A stretch of DNA of 64,000 bases from positions 283,178 to 347,177 of the forward strand of contig NZ_JAAMOW010000005.1 in assembly GCF_011067135.1 (NCBI RefSeq), in the 5' to 3' direction. The DNA comes from Solimonas terrae. Its GTDB lineage: Bacteria; Pseudomonadota; Gammaproteobacteria; Nevskiales; Nevskiaceae. Below, in pieces: positions 42,416 to 52,125 of this stretch; within the stretch, counting starts at the first letter, position 1, and every line of letters begins with the position of its first letter. A program made the translations under genes and the position numbers. Under the pieces are notes generated by a model. It saw only the letters and a list, made by a program, of their open reading frames with translations. It searched no databases and had not been told where the DNA came from.

Positions 42416-44079
42416 GGAGACGCCCCGGTGTCGCCGAGCGTCGGTGTGTGTGGCAGGCCATCACCCAGCGCGATCAGCGTACGGATGCCGGCGACGCCGT
42501 CCGCCACCAGGCCGCGCGACTGCTGGAACGCGGTCAGCGCCTGTCCCAGGCGCCGGTCGAAACGGCTTGGCAGCGGCGCCGGTGGCGTGATGTCGTCGAG
42601 TGCCGCGAGACGTTGCCAGACATACGGAATCGAGGCACCGCGGGTCTGCTGCGCGATATAGGTCTGCTCGGTGCCGCGTCGCCACAGCAGCAGGAACTCG
42701 CCGGTCCACACGCCGTCGAGCGAGGCCAGCGGCACGCGCACCGGTCCGAGCGCGGTCGAGAAGCTGGCGCTGTTCGTGTCGAGGCCGGTCAGCAGGAAAT
42801 ACTGCTTGCCCTGCTCGGGCAGGTTCAGCGTCAGCAACGCCGGCCGGTTCATCTGGCCGAGATCCGCCCAGCTGCCCTGGCTGCGATAGCACTCCAGCCT
42901 GGCGTGCTCCAGCGCCGCACATACGTTCTGGCCGTGCGGAATGACCAGCTGGTCGTCCCACAAGCGGATCAGGCGGCTCATCACGGGGCCGAGCGCTTCG
43001 GCGGTCTCTTCCAGCGCCCGCGTGTCGGCGACCGGGTCCGCAACCGGCGCGGCCGCAGCCGCAGCGGGCGCCGGCGTCGCGGCGGGCGCGGCCGCAGTGG
43101 CTGCGGGTGCGGTTGTCGCGGTGCTCGGCGTCGTTGCTTTCGCCGGCGTGGCGGCGTCGTGGCGCGTGAAACTCCAGACCAGCAGGGCGAGGCTGACCAG
43201 CAGTGCGCCGCCCCAGCCGAGTTCGATGAGGCGCCAGCGACGACGGGCATGCGGATCGAATTCGTCCGGCAGCTGGCCGATCGCTTCCTTGGCCGCCTTG
43301 CGCACGATTTCCGGCGAGATGCGTCGTGCGTTCTGTGCGTACGCGCCGAGCAGCGCCCGGTCGCAGACGATGTTGATCAGCCGCGGCACGCCCTTGGTGT
43401 AGCGGTGTACGTCGGCGATCGCGGCCGGCGTGAAGATCTCGCCGTGCGCGCCGGCTACGCGCAGGCGGTGTTCGATGTATTCGGCGGTTTCGCGCGCGCC
43501 GAGCGGCGTCAGATGGAAGCGCGCGGTAATGCGGCTGGCGAGCTGGCGCAGGTCGGGACGCGCCAGCAGCGCCGACAACTCCGGTTGGCCGATCAGCATG
43601 ATGCGCAGCAGCTTTTCCTTGGCTGTCTCCAGATTGGTCAGCAGGCGGACCTGTTCGAGCACGCCACGTTCCAGATTCTGGGCCTCGTCGATGATCACCA
43701 CCGTGCGCCGGCCTTCGGCGTGCACGCGCAGCAGATGCTCGTTGAGCGCATCGATCAGACCTTTCAGTGAACGATCGTCACGGGCATAGCTGACGCCGAG
43801 CTCGTCGCAGATGGTCTGCACGAATTCTTGCTCGTTCTGGCGCGGATTGTGGATGAACGCGACATCGACCTTGTCGAGCTGCTGTTCGAGCAGCGTGCGA
43901 ACGATGGTGGTCTTGCCGGTCCCGACTTCGCCGGTCAGCTGCACGAAGCCGCCGTACTGGCCGGTGCCGTACAGCAGATGACCAAGCGCCTCCTGATGGC
44001 GCGGCGACATGTACAGATACGCCGGGTCCGGCGTGATCGAGAACGGCATCTCCTTCAGCTGGAAGAACTCGATGTACAT
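42412..44079 (-). CDS. gspA: GspA/ExeA-like AAA+ ATPase with peptidoglycan-binding C-terminus
   Basis: The 555-residue protein starts MYIEFFQLKEMPFSITPDPAYLYMSPRHQEAL, the ExeA/GspA start. It has Walker A GEVGTGKTTIVR, Walker B VVIIDEAQNL and an arginine-finger region (QLASRITARFHL). A single membrane helix lies near residues 283-300. The periplasmic part has an Ala/Pro linker, a middle domain of unclear class, and a C-terminal peptidoglycan-binding fold (LGQALTAFQQSRGLVADGVAGIRTL). It provides energy for secretin assembly. It is followed by gspB with an ATGA overlap. Confidence 0.9.
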   Translation of the reverse strand: MYIEFFQLKEMPFSITPDPAYLYMSPRHQEALGHLLYGTGQYGGFVQLTGEVGTGKTTIVRTLLEQQLDKVDVAFIHNPRQNEQEFVQTICDELGVSYARDDRSLKGLIDALNEHLLRVHAEGRRTVVIIDEAQNLERGVLEQVRLLTNLETAKEKLLRIMLIGQPELSALLARPDLRQLASRITARFHLTPLGARETAEYIEHRLRVAGAHGEIFTPAAIADVHRYTKGVPRLINIVCDRALLGAYAQNARRISPEIVRKAAKEAIGQLPDEFDPHARRRWRLIELGWGGALLVSLALLVWSFTRHDAATPAKATTPSTATTAPAATAAAPAATPAPAAAAAAPVADPVADTRALEETAEALGPVMSRLIRLWDDQLVIPHGQNVCAALEHARLECYRSQGSWADLGQMNRPALLTLNLPEQGKQYFLLTGLDTNSASFSTALGPVRVPLASLDGVWTGEFLLLWRRGTEQTYIAQQTRGASIPYVWQRLAALDDITPPAPLPSRFDRRLGQALTAFQQSRGLVADGVAGIRTLIALGDGLPHTPTLGDTGASP

Positions 44080-44192
44080 GCGTGTGCGCGTCCGCCCGGT
44101 CGGCCAAGTGGACGGGCAGTATACGTGCGTGATGCTTCGCCTGATTCACGCCGCGCGACGAAAGCGTCATTGATGGCGAAGCGGGAAACGAA

Positions 44193-44236
44193 AACGGCGT
44201 CCGTCATCACCGTACCGCGGGATGACGGACGCCGTT
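44193..44236 (-). terminator. Terminator after the thiolase gene
   Basis: A 16-bp perfect stem (44193-44208 with 44221-44236) has a 12-base loop. On the minus strand the stem ends in TTTTCG. It lies just after the thiolase stop and upstream of the gspA start region. Confidence 0.75.
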
Positions 44237-44247
44237 GCGGCGTCGGC

Positions 44248-45438
44248 TCAGGCGATGCGTTCGAAGATCGCGGCGATGCCCTGACCGCCGCCGATGCACA
44301 TCGTCACCAGTGCATAGCGGCCGCCGATGCGCTGCAGCTCGTGGATCGCCTTGGTCGCGATCATCGCGCCGGTCGCGCCGACCGGATGACCGATCGAGAT
44401 GCCGGAGCCGTTCGGATTGACCTTGGCGGGATCGAAGCCGAGTTCCTTGCTGACCGCGCAGGCCTGCGCGGCGAAGGCTTCATTGGCTTCGATCACGTCG
44501 ATCGCATCGAGTGCGAGACCGGCGCGCTTCAGAACCAGGCGCGTCGCGGGGACCGGACCGATCCCCATGTACGCCGGATCGACGCCGGCGTGGCTGTACG
44601 CAACCAGACGCGCGAGCGGCTTGAGCCCCAGCGTGCGCGCCTTGCCGGCTTCGGCGAGTACCAGCGCGGCGGCGCCGTCGTTGAGGCTGGAGGCGTTGCC
44701 GGCGGTGACCTGTCCGTCCTTCTTGAACACCGGTTTCATCGCGGCGAGTTTGTCGACGCTGGTATCGCTGCGCACGTTCTCGTCGGTGTCGAACAGGACC
44801 GTGCCTTTGCGTGTCTTCAGTTCGACCGGCACGATCTGGCTCTTGAAGCGGCCTTCGGCGATCGCGCGCGCTGCGCGCTGCTGGCTTTCGGCGGCGAGTT
44901 CGTCCTGCATCTGCCGGCTGATGCCGTAACGCTCGGCGACGTTCTCGGCGGTCACGCCCATGTGAAAGCGGCCGAACGGATCGTGCAGGATGCCGTTCAT
45001 GTAATCGATCATCTGCGTGTCGCCGAGCCGCGCGCCCCAACGACCGGCCGGCATGATGTACGGGCCGCGGCTCATGGATTCGGCGCCGGCGCCGATCGCC
45101 AGATCGGCATCGCCGAGCAGGATCGCCTGCGCCGCCGACACGATGGCCTGCAGGCCCGAGCCGCACAGGCGGTTGACGTTGAACGCGGGCGTTTCCTGCG
45201 GCATGCCGGCTTCGATCGTCGCGACGCGCGACAGATATGCATCGCGCGTGTCGGTCGGAATGACGTTGCCCATCACCACATGGCCGATCTCGGCAGCGGG
45301 CGCGCCCGAGCGTTCGAGCGCCGCCTTGACGGCGGTCGTCGCCAGTGTCGTCAACGGCACGTCCTTGAGGCTGCCGCCAAAACTGCCGACCGCGGTCCGG
45401 GCGGCACCGACCACCAGCACTTCACGCTGACTCATCAT
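44248..45438 (-). CDS. Acetyl-CoA C-acyltransferase/acetyltransferase (thiolase)
   Basis: Thiolases condense or cleave acyl-CoA at the beta-keto position. The 396-residue protein has the nucleophile Cys92 in NVNRLCGSGLQAIV, ESMSRGPY, EANEAFAAQA, NPNGSGISIGHPVGATGA (active His) and TMCIGGGQG (second Cys), the full catalytic set. The short pattern matches AtoB/PhaA acetyl-CoA acetyltransferase, but degradative thiolases are similar. CAGGAGCAGG precedes the ATG. It is divergent from the rhomboid gene and could serve the lipid cluster at 25.6-33.4 kb. Confidence 0.9.
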   Translation of the reverse strand: MMSQREVLVVGAARTAVGSFGGSLKDVPLTTLATTAVKAALERSGAPAAEIGHVVMGNVIPTDTRDAYLSRVATIEAGMPQETPAFNVNRLCGSGLQAIVSAAQAILLGDADLAIGAGAESMSRGPYIMPAGRWGARLGDTQMIDYMNGILHDPFGRFHMGVTAENVAERYGISRQMQDELAAESQQRAARAIAEGRFKSQIVPVELKTRKGTVLFDTDENVRSDTSVDKLAAMKPVFKKDGQVTAGNASSLNDGAAALVLAEAGKARTLGLKPLARLVAYSHAGVDPAYMGIGPVPATRLVLKRAGLALDAIDVIEANEAFAAQACAVSKELGFDPAKVNPNGSGISIGHPVGATGAMIATKAIHELQRIGGRYALVTMCIGGGQGIAAIFERIA

Positions 45439-45551
45439 CCTGCTCCTGTGGTTTGCTCAGCCCGCTATTTTGCGGTGCTTCGGCGTTTTCTGCCGTGGCC
45501 GTGGTCGATGCGCCTCGTACAATGCCGCGACGCGCCCTGAACCGGACCGAC

Positions 45552-46133
45552 ATGAAACGTTCGCCACTGACCTACACGCTGCTGTTCGCCAACGTCGCGA
45601 TCTTCGGCCTGGAACTGCTGATCGGCAGTTCGATGGTGCAGCGCTACGCGTTGTGGCCGATCGGCGCCGGTTTCGCGCCCTGGCAGATCCTCAGCAGCGC
45701 CTTCCTGCATGGCAGTCCCATGCATCTGGCGGCCAACATGCTGGGCCTGTTCGTGTTCGGTCGCGACGTCGAAGCCGCGCTCGGCCGGCTCCGCTTTGCG
45801 ACGCTCTACGCCCTGAGCATGGTGACGGCCGCCCTTGCGCAGCTCGCGGTCAGCGCCCTGCTGCACGACGCGCATCCGGTGGTCGGGGCGTCCGGTGCGC
45901 TGTTCGGCGTGATGGTCGCGTTCGCGATGCTGTTTCCGAAGCGCGTCATCATCCTGCTGTTTCCGCCGATCCCGCTGCCGGCGCCGCTGTTCGTCGTGCT
46001 TTACGCGGCGTTCGAGCTGTACGCCGGCGTCACCGGCTCGATGTCCGGCGTCGCGCACTTCGCCCATCTCGGCGGACTGGTCGGCGGCTTTCTGCTGATG
46101 CGCACGTGGCGGCCGCGGTCGTCGCGACGCTGA
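45552..46133 (+). CDS. Rhomboid-family intramembrane serine protease
   Basis: This inner-membrane protease cleaves substrates within or near the membrane. The 193-residue protein is the compact six-helix form, with the nucleophile Ser114 in VGASGALFG and the His172 partner in FAHLGGLVGG; both catalytic residues are present. The HGSPMHLAANMLGLFVFG segment carries the conserved oxyanion/loop residues. ATG 45552 starts a typical rhomboid N-terminus, though the frame stays open upstream. Confidence 0.88.
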   Translation: MKRSPLTYTLLFANVAIFGLELLIGSSMVQRYALWPIGAGFAPWQILSSAFLHGSPMHLAANMLGLFVFGRDVEAALGRLRFATLYALSMVTAALAQLAVSALLHDAHPVVGASGALFGVMVAFAMLFPKRVIILLFPPIPLPAPLFVVLYAAFELYAGVTGSMSGVAHFAHLGGLVGGFLLMRTWRPRSSRR

Positions 46134-46159
46134 AGGTTTCAGGCCCCGCGCGACGGCCC

Positions 46160-46624
46160 TCAGCGCTGCCAGACCTTGCGCATGTCGACATGCCAGATGC
46201 CGTCGTCCAGGTAGGGCGTCGAGACCACGGCAAAACCGAGTGACTGGTAGAACGCTTCCAGGTGCTGCTGCGCCGAGATGTGGATGTCGTGCTCCGGATA
46301 GCGGAGCTGACAGCCGCGCACGCCTTCCTGCGCCAGCGCCCGGGCAATGCCCTGACCGCGTGCGGCTTCGGCCACGATCAGGCGGCCGAGTGTCGGCAAT
46401 GGCGACTTCAGGCCCGGCGGCAACAGCCGCAGATAGCCGATCAGCATGCCGGCATGATCGCGCACCAGCAGGTGATCGCATTGCGCGTCGAGTCCGTCGA
46501 GCTCCGGGTACGCACATTTCTGTTCGACGACGAAGACATCGACACGCAGCCGGAGCAGGTCATAGAGCGTGGGCGCATCGAGCTCGGACCACGTGTACCA
46601 CTGCCAGCCGAGGTTCAGTTGCAT
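46160..46624 (-). CDS. elaA: ElaA-family GNAT acetyltransferase
   Basis: The 154-residue protein matches ElaA: the start WQWYTWSELDAPTLYDLLRLRVDVFVVEQKCAYPE, the acetyl-CoA loop LGRLIVAEAARGQGIARAL, and AQQHLEAFYQSLGFAVVSTPYLDDGI. The acceptor is not known. ATG 46624 is the start of family sequence; no strong Shine-Dalgarno is seen. It follows astB by 56 bases on the same strand and may be co-transcribed. Confidence 0.86.
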   Translation of the reverse strand: MQLNLGWQWYTWSELDAPTLYDLLRLRVDVFVVEQKCAYPELDGLDAQCDHLLVRDHAGMLIGYLRLLPPGLKSPLPTLGRLIVAEAARGQGIARALAQEGVRGCQLRYPEHDIHISAQQHLEAFYQSLGFAVVSTPYLDDGIWHVDMRKVWQR

Positions 46625-46680
46625 GGGGATCGCGGAAACGGTGAAGGTGGACCAGGGCCTGTCAACGCCGATGGCGTCGC

Positions 46681-48036
46681 CTAGCGCTGGAAATCGTAGA
46701 CGCTGCCGAGCCCGAGCAGGCCCGTCAACGCATCGAGCGCGGTGCGCGATTCGTCGAGCAGTTTCGGATCGGCCAGATCGTCGAGCGACAGCCGATCGCG
46801 ATAATGACGTGAAACCCACTGCGACAGCCGTTCGGCCTGCGCGGCGTCGATCCAGCACAGCGGATTGACCGCCGCCTGCTCGGCCGGGTTGAGTACCACG
46901 CGCAGGCGCAGGCAGGCCGGTCCGCCGCCGTTGCGCATCGACTGGCGCAGGTCGAAGACATCGACTGCGGCGATCGGATTGCCTTCGTCGGCGATGATGC
47001 GCTGGATCGTGCGCCAGACGCCGGCGTGTTCGCGGCTTTCCTGTGCGACGATCAGGCGCATGGTGCCGTCCGCGGTGCAGATCAGCTGCGAATTGAACAG
47101 GTAGGACGCCACGGCGTCGGCAAGCGACACCTCGGCCTCCGGCACTTCAACGAAGACCGGCCGCCGTTCGCCGTGCAGGTGCGTGCAGATCCAGGCACGC
47201 AGGGCCTGGGCATCGGCGAAGGCCTGTTCATGATGCAGCAGAACCTCGCGATTGCCGACCGCGATCACATCGTTGTGAAACACGCCCTGATCGACCGCGG
47301 CCGCTTGCTGCCGCGTGAAGCAGGTATGCGCGTCGCGCAGGCCGTGCAGGCGCGCCACCGCCTCGCTGGCGAGGCGCGTCTGACGTGCCGGAAATCGTGC
47401 GGGCGCGGTCTCGTCGGCATTGCCGCGTCCGTAGACGAACAGCTCCAGACCGGCGTCGCCGTAGTCGCTGCACAGGCGAGTGTGATTGGCGGCGCCTTCG
47501 TCACCGAGCGCCGGTGTTGACGGCAGCGGTGCGTGGTGGACGAAGCAGCGCGCGTCGGCGAACACGGCGCGCAGCAGGCGCGAGGTCGTCGCGGCTTCGA
47601 TCACGCGATGCAGGTTCATGCACAGATTGGCCGGCGTGAAGTGCACGCGGCCGTCTTCGCAGTCGGCGCTCGGCGAAACCGTGGCCGCATTCGCGGTCCA
47701 CATCGCCGACGCGGAACTGGCGATCGCGAGCAGTTGCGGCGCGCGTCTGCGCGCCGCCTGCAGGATCTGGGCATCGCTGCCGGAAAAGCCGAGTCGTCGC
47801 AGTGTCGGCACATGCGGCCGCTCGTGCGGGGCGAGCACACCCTGGGCAAGCCCGAGTTCAGCGAGCGCGCGCATCTTGGCGATGCCCTGCAGGGCTGCAA
47901 GACGCGGATTGGAGGGCTGGTCGGCGTTTTTTGCGGACGCGACATTGCCGAAGGCAAGGCCGGCATAGTTGTGCGTTGGTCCGACAAGTCCGTCGAAATT
48001 GGCTTCAACGGCATGCGCGAGTGCTGAACTGGCCAT
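46681..48036 (-). CDS. astB: N-succinylarginine dihydrolase
   Basis: AstB hydrolyses succinylarginine to succinylornithine, CO2 and ammonia, the second AST step. The 451-residue protein has [81 protein letters not shown] and [15 protein letters not shown] at the active-site Cys, as in the family. It follows the histidine kinase gene by 68 bases on the same strand and is apart from astA/astD. A TACAAT -10-like element lies at 48064-48069 on the minus strand, so an internal promoter is possible. Confidence 0.95.
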   Translation of the reverse strand: MASSALAHAVEANFDGLVGPTHNYAGLAFGNVASAKNADQPSNPRLAALQGIAKMRALAELGLAQGVLAPHERPHVPTLRRLGFSGSDAQILQAARRRAPQLLAIASSASAMWTANAATVSPSADCEDGRVHFTPANLCMNLHRVIEAATTSRLLRAVFADARCFVHHAPLPSTPALGDEGAANHTRLCSDYGDAGLELFVYGRGNADETAPARFPARQTRLASEAVARLHGLRDAHTCFTRQQAAAVDQGVFHNDVIAVGNREVLLHHEQAFADAQALRAWICTHLHGERRPVFVEVPEAEVSLADAVASYLFNSQLICTADGTMRLIVAQESREHAGVWRTIQRIIADEGNPIAAVDVFDLRQSMRNGGGPACLRLRVVLNPAEQAAVNPLCWIDAAQAERLSQWVSRHYRDRLSLDDLADPKLLDESRTALDALTGLLGLGSVYDFQR

Positions 48037-48088
48037 CGGCGATCCGCGATCTGGAAAGCAGCGATTGTAGGCAGCCCGCCCGACCGTG

Positions 48089-48110
48089 ACCTGAAGGGTT
48101 TCCTTCAGGT
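48089..48110 (-). other. Hairpin across the histidine kinase stop codon
   Basis: A perfect 9-bp stem (48089-48097 with 48102-48110) with a 4-base loop includes the stop codon of the histidine kinase gene and lies in the 68-base gap before astB. No T-tract follows on the minus strand, so it is not a standard terminator. It could be an mRNA processing or stability element. Confidence 0.4.
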
Positions 48111-48824
48111 CTGCCGCGGCAGCGGAAATTCGAGGATGACCTTGGTGCCGCCGAGCGTGCCCGGCGCCCAGTCGATCGTGCCGCTGAGCTGCTCGGCGCG
48201 GCTGCGCATGCTGCTGGTGCCACGACCAAGGCCGGCCTCCGGGATGCTGGGCCGCAGGCCCGGACCGTCGTCGGTGAAATCAAGCAGCAGATGATCGGCG
48301 ACGGCACGGACGCGGACGCGGATGTGGCGCGCGTGGCCGTGACGCAGCGCATTGGTCACGGTCTCGCGGCCGATGCGGAACAGGTGCAGGACCTGCGCTT
48401 CGTCGAGCGCCGGATCGGGGAGGTCGGCGGCCTGCTGCCAGTCGAGCACACTGTCCACCGCATCGAGTCGCTGCTCGGTTTCCTCGCGCATCTGGCCCAG
48501 CGCTTCGAGCAGCGTGCAGGCATCCTGCTGCGTGCGCGAGACGATGTCGCGGAAATCCTGGACGACGGCACGGATCAGGTCGGCGTGCGCGGGGTTGTCG
48601 AGCGCATGAACCAGTGTCGTCAGCTTGGCGCCGATGTCGTCATGCAGGTCGGCAAGCAGGCGACGGCGCTCGTCGGCCGCCGCTGCAGAGCGCGCCAGTG
48701 CGAGCTTGCCGCCCAATTCGCGCGCGAGTCGTTCGGAATGACGGCGTTCGCGGCGCAGCAGCAGCAGCGCGCCGCCGAGCGCGATCAGCAGGGCGATGGC
48801 CAGCAGCGACAGGATCGGGGTCAC
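48105..48824 (-). CDS. Histidine kinase of the NarL/DegS class, no sensor domain
   Basis: The 239-residue protein has one N-terminal membrane helix ([23 protein letters not shown]), a dimerisation helix with the phospho-acceptor His61 in [15 protein letters not shown], and an HATPase domain ([16 protein letters not shown] for the N box; [13 protein letters not shown] for the G1 box). It lacks any periplasmic or PAS sensor domain, so input may come from a partner. The GTG start overlaps the Ser/Thr kinase stop (GTGA). The probable partner is the LuxR-type response regulator two genes upstream. Confidence 0.88.
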   Translation of the reverse strand: MTPILSLLAIALLIALGGALLLLRRERRHSERLARELGGKLALARSAAAADERRRLLADLHDDIGAKLTTLVHALDNPAHADLIRAVVQDFRDIVSRTQQDACTLLEALGQMREETEQRLDAVDSVLDWQQAADLPDPALDEAQVLHLFRIGRETVTNALRHGHARHIRVRVRAVADHLLLDFTDDGPGLRPSIPEAGLGRGTSSMRSRAEQLSGTIDWAPGTLGGTKVILEFPLPRQT

Positions 48825-51229
48825 GGCGACGGATCGACCTTGGGCGCGAGGCGGTCTGCTTCCTGCGTGAGGCCGAGCTGACGATAGACCGTCAGCAGGC
48901 GCGCGTAGACCGTCTGCACGACCGGATGATGCAGATCGAGCGTCGGCGGGCCGACGATCGCCGCCGATTTTTCCAGTGACACGCGCGCGTCCTGCCAGCG
49001 GCCCTTGCGCATTTGCGCGTAAGCGTAGCTGCCGAGCAGGCGGCCATAGAGAACATTGTGTTCACTGCGGCCGTCGGCCTTCGGCAGGGCGTCCTGCAGC
49101 AGGCGCAGGGCTTCGTCGCTGCGGCCGGTTTCGATCAGGGTCAGCGCCAGGCCTTCGACCGGAAACAGCGATTCCGGATGCGTCGCCGAGTCCGACTGTG
49201 CGCGCAGGGCGATGACGTCGCGATATTGGCGCTCGGCGAGCGCGTAGTGGCCGAGGTGACGTTCGATGTTGGCCTGCAGAAACATGGCGTTCAGCGTATC
49301 GGAACTGCGGTCGCCGAGGCTGCTGCGCAGGCCGTCGACGACCGGGCCGATCGGCGCCTCCGCCTGCTGCGGGTGACCGGCCTGATCGAGCACGTTGCAC
49401 AGCACGTAGTTCGACAGCAGCGTCCAGTAGTGTGTCGGGCCGGACACGCGGGTGCGATCGGCGATGACGCTGCGGATCTGCTTTTCCGCCTCGTCGTAGC
49501 GCGCCAGCTGTCGCAGGCGATCGGCGTAGTCCATGCGTGTCAGCAGGGTCATCGGATGATCCGCGCCGAGTGCCGCGGTTTCGCGGCCGATCAGTTCGCG
49601 GAAGCCGGCGATCGCCTGCTCGTAGCGGCCCGTGTTGAACAGGATCGAGGTGTAACCCTGCGCCACTTCGAGCGTCGTGCTGTCGCTGGCGCCCAGCCTT
49701 GCCGTTGCATCCTTGTCGAGCTTTTCGAGTGCCTGCAGCGCGAGCTCGTGCTCGCCCATGTAAAGCAGTGCGGTCGCGTATTCGAGACGGACCTGGAAGC
49801 GCAGGCGCGGGTCTTCGCCGGCCGGCGTCGGCTGATCGATCAGCGGTGCCAGCAGCGCATTGCCCGCTTTCAGATCGCCGGCAGTGTGCAGGGCGCTGGC
49901 TTCGGCGAGCCGCAGGCGAATCGCCGCTTCGCTGCCGGGGCCGAGCGCCTTTTCGCTTTCGATGCGTGCGTCGCGGGCGAGCTTCAGCGCGGTGTCGACG
50001 TCGCCGAGCGCGGCATAGGTGTTCGACAGCGTCGCCGCCAGCGCGGCACCGGCTTCGGGCGTCAGCGAGTGATCGTTCGGCAGCTGCAGGCGCGCGGCAT
50101 CCAGGGTTTCGGCGACCGTCACGTCCCGGCCGCGCGTATGCGCCGGGTCCGCCGACACCAGCATTTCGTTGAGGAAGCGGTTGACGGCGGCGAATTCGGC
50201 GGCGCGCTGGTCGGCGATCGCGTGCGCGCGCGCTTCGGAAATGGCGTAGTTCAGCGAGATCACCGCGGCGCCGACCAGTGCCAGTATCGCCACCGCGATC
50301 GCGGCCGATACCGCGCGATGGCGTCGCACGAACAGTCCGAGCAGATAGCGGGCCGTCGGCGGGCGCGCCTCGATCGGCTGGTGCTGCAGATAGCGTTCGA
50401 AGTCGGCCGCCAGTTCCGCGGCCGAACCGTAACGGCGCGGCGCCTCCTGCGCCATCGCCTTCATGACCACGGTTTCGACGTCGCCACGGGCCTGCGGTGC
50501 GAGTTTCGACAGCTTCTCGATGCGGCCGCTGCGAATGATCGCGATCGCTTCGATGACCGTCGACGTCGACAGCCCGGGATACGGCAGCTGCCCGCAGATC
50601 AGTTCATAGGCGATGACACCCAGCGAATAAACGTCGCAACGCGGGTCGCTGGCGCCGACGCGGCCGGCGAGTTGTTCGGCGCTCATGTACGGCACCGTGC
50701 CGAGCACCTGGCCGGCGATCGTCATCGTCGCGAAGCGATCCTGTGCGACGTGGGCGATGCCGAAGTCGAGGATATGCGGCTGGCCGTCGGCGTCGACGAG
50801 AATGTTGGCCGGCTTCAGATCGCGATGAACGATGCCGCGCGCGTGTGCGTAGTGCACGGCGCGGCAGATTGCCGCGACCAGCGCCAGCTTGGCGGCCAGA
50901 TCCAGCGCATGGCGCCGCGCGTACTCGAGCAGCTCGACGCCGTGCACATATTCCAGCGCCAGATAGGGCAGTGGGCCGGTGTCGGTGTCGATCACGCCGG
51001 CCGCGTAGACACGGGCGATGCCCGGGTGTTCGAGCTGCGCGAGCAGTTCCGCCTCGCGGGCAAAGCGCAGTCGCGCGTCGCCGGACAATGCCGTGTTGCG
51101 CAACACCTTGAGCGCGACTTCGCGTCGCGGCTCGTCCTGTTCGGCCAGATAGACGCGCCCGCTGCTGCCTTCGCCAAGCAGGCGCAGGATGCGGTACGGC
51201 CCCAGTCGTGCCGGCAGTGTCTCGCTCAT
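48821..51229 (-). CDS. Transmembrane Ser/Thr protein kinase with TPR-like C-terminus
   Basis: The 802-residue protein is a Hanks-type kinase: glycine loop LGEGSSGRVYLA, Lys41, HRDLKPANILVD (135-), DFGIAH (155-) and an activation segment with GTVPYMSAEQL. After a membrane helix (about 306-328), about 470 residues of helical TPR-like repeats follow (for example YEQAIAGFRELIGRETAALGADHP; YDEAEKQIRSVIAD). All catalytic residues are intact. It lies between the response regulator and histidine kinase genes and overlaps the latter by 4 bases, so it may feed phosphate signals to them. This is inferred from context only. Confidence 0.92.
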   Translation of the reverse strand: MSETLPARLGPYRILRLLGEGSSGRVYLAEQDEPRREVALKVLRNTALSGDARLRFAREAELLAQLEHPGIARVYAAGVIDTDTGPLPYLALEYVHGVELLEYARRHALDLAAKLALVAAICRAVHYAHARGIVHRDLKPANILVDADGQPHILDFGIAHVAQDRFATMTIAGQVLGTVPYMSAEQLAGRVGASDPRCDVYSLGVIAYELICGQLPYPGLSTSTVIEAIAIIRSGRIEKLSKLAPQARGDVETVVMKAMAQEAPRRYGSAAELAADFERYLQHQPIEARPPTARYLLGLFVRRHRAVSAAIAVAILALVGAAVISLNYAISEARAHAIADQRAAEFAAVNRFLNEMLVSADPAHTRGRDVTVAETLDAARLQLPNDHSLTPEAGAALAATLSNTYAALGDVDTALKLARDARIESEKALGPGSEAAIRLRLAEASALHTAGDLKAGNALLAPLIDQPTPAGEDPRLRFQVRLEYATALLYMGEHELALQALEKLDKDATARLGASDSTTLEVAQGYTSILFNTGRYEQAIAGFRELIGRETAALGADHPMTLLTRMDYADRLRQLARYDEAEKQIRSVIADRTRVSGPTHYWTLLSNYVLCNVLDQAGHPQQAEAPIGPVVDGLRSSLGDRSSDTLNAMFLQANIERHLGHYALAERQYRDVIALRAQSDSATHPESLFPVEGLALTLIETGRSDEALRLLQDALPKADGRSEHNVLYGRLLGSYAYAQMRKGRWQDARVSLEKSAAIVGPPTLDLHHPVVQTVYARLLTVYRQLGLTQEADRLAPKVDPSP

Positions 51230-51294
51230 GGCTCCCCCGAACCCGTTCGATGATGCAGAAAGTCCGCGGTTCGCGGCAATGCGTCGTTTTGTCG

Positions 51295-51945
51295 CTACAG
51301 GTGTGGATTGATCAGGCCGAGCCGCGTCGCTTCCACCGCGGCTTCGGCGCGGCAGCCGATCTTCAGCTTGCGATAGACGTTCTTGACGAACTCGTGCGCG
51401 GTGTTGCGTGTGACGCCGAGCGTTTCGGCGACTTCCGCAATCTTGAAGCCCTTGGCGATCAGCGTCAGCGTCTCGCGCTCGCGCGGCGTCAGCTTCGGCG
51501 CTTCGGCTGTCGCACGCGCGGTCTTTTCATCGCCGAACACGCGCAGCAGGCGACGCGCGATCGACGCCGACAGCGGCGGTTCGCCGGCGGCGATGCCGCG
51601 CAGTGCCGCGACCGTGCGATCGCGCGGCTGGTCCTTCAGCAGATAACCGGCGGCGCCGGCGCGCAAGGCCGGAAACAGATGCTGGTCATCCGCGTAGATG
51701 GTGGTGACGATGCAGTGGCAGCCCGGATGCGAGGCGGCGAGTTCGGCGATCAGGTCGATGCCGGAGCCGTCCGGCAGGCCGAGATCGACGAGCGCGATGT
51801 CGGGGGCTTGCGAGGTGATGCTGGCGCGCGCGGAAGCGAGCGTGTCGGCCGTCCGCACCTCGACGCCGGGAAAGGCATCCGCCAGGGTTTCGCCCAGCCA
51901 GCGCGTCAAGGCCGGCTGGTCCTCCACCACCAATCCCCGATTCAT
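51295..51945 (-). CDS. NarL/LuxR-family response regulator
   Basis: The 216-residue transcription factor has a receiver domain with the acceptor Asp54 in ALVDLGLPDGSG, a Thr/Thr switch (IVTTIYAD) and Lys104 in YLLKDQ. The C-terminal LuxR helix-turn-helix reads KLTPRERETLTLIAKGFKIAEVAETLGVTRNTAHEFVKNVYRKL. The likely phosphate source is the histidine kinase encoded downstream. It leads a three-gene operon with the Ser/Thr kinase, 65 bases upstream of the kinase start. The nearest targets, ligE, astD and astB, are candidates only by position. Confidence 0.92.
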   Translation of the reverse strand: MNRGLVVEDQPALTRWLGETLADAFPGVEVRTADTLASARASITSQAPDIALVDLGLPDGSGIDLIAELAASHPGCHCIVTTIYADDQHLFPALRAGAAGYLLKDQPRDRTVAALRGIAAGEPPLSASIARRLLRVFGDEKTARATAEAPKLTPRERETLTLIAKGFKIAEVAETLGVTRNTAHEFVKNVYRKLKIGCRAEAAVEATRLGLINPHL

Positions 51946-52125
51946 CTTGCCTCATTCCCCCGAATGCGTCGCGCACGCCGATGCGGATGTCGGGCCGCAG
52001 GGGTCGCAGCCTGCTTGGGCGCCATGCACAGCGTCAAGCCCTTGCCCCCTCAACAGGTTATTACCGCAGCCAGGCCCGGAGCCCATGCTCGCCGCGCTCT
52101 CGGCGGCAAGACCTGAATCGGCAAA
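51946..52125. other. Non-coding part of the 382-base gap between response regulator and periplasmic ligase
   Basis: This stretch lies between the response regulator start (minus) and a weak plus-strand ORF candidate. It probably contains the promoter of the minus-strand regulator operon. I see no tRNA, clear hairpin or repeat here. Confidence 0.4.

Noticed and set aside
49013..51253. A 746-codon plus-strand open frame opposite the Ser/Thr kinase
   Set aside because: The kinase frame has all Hanks motifs; the opposite frame has none.
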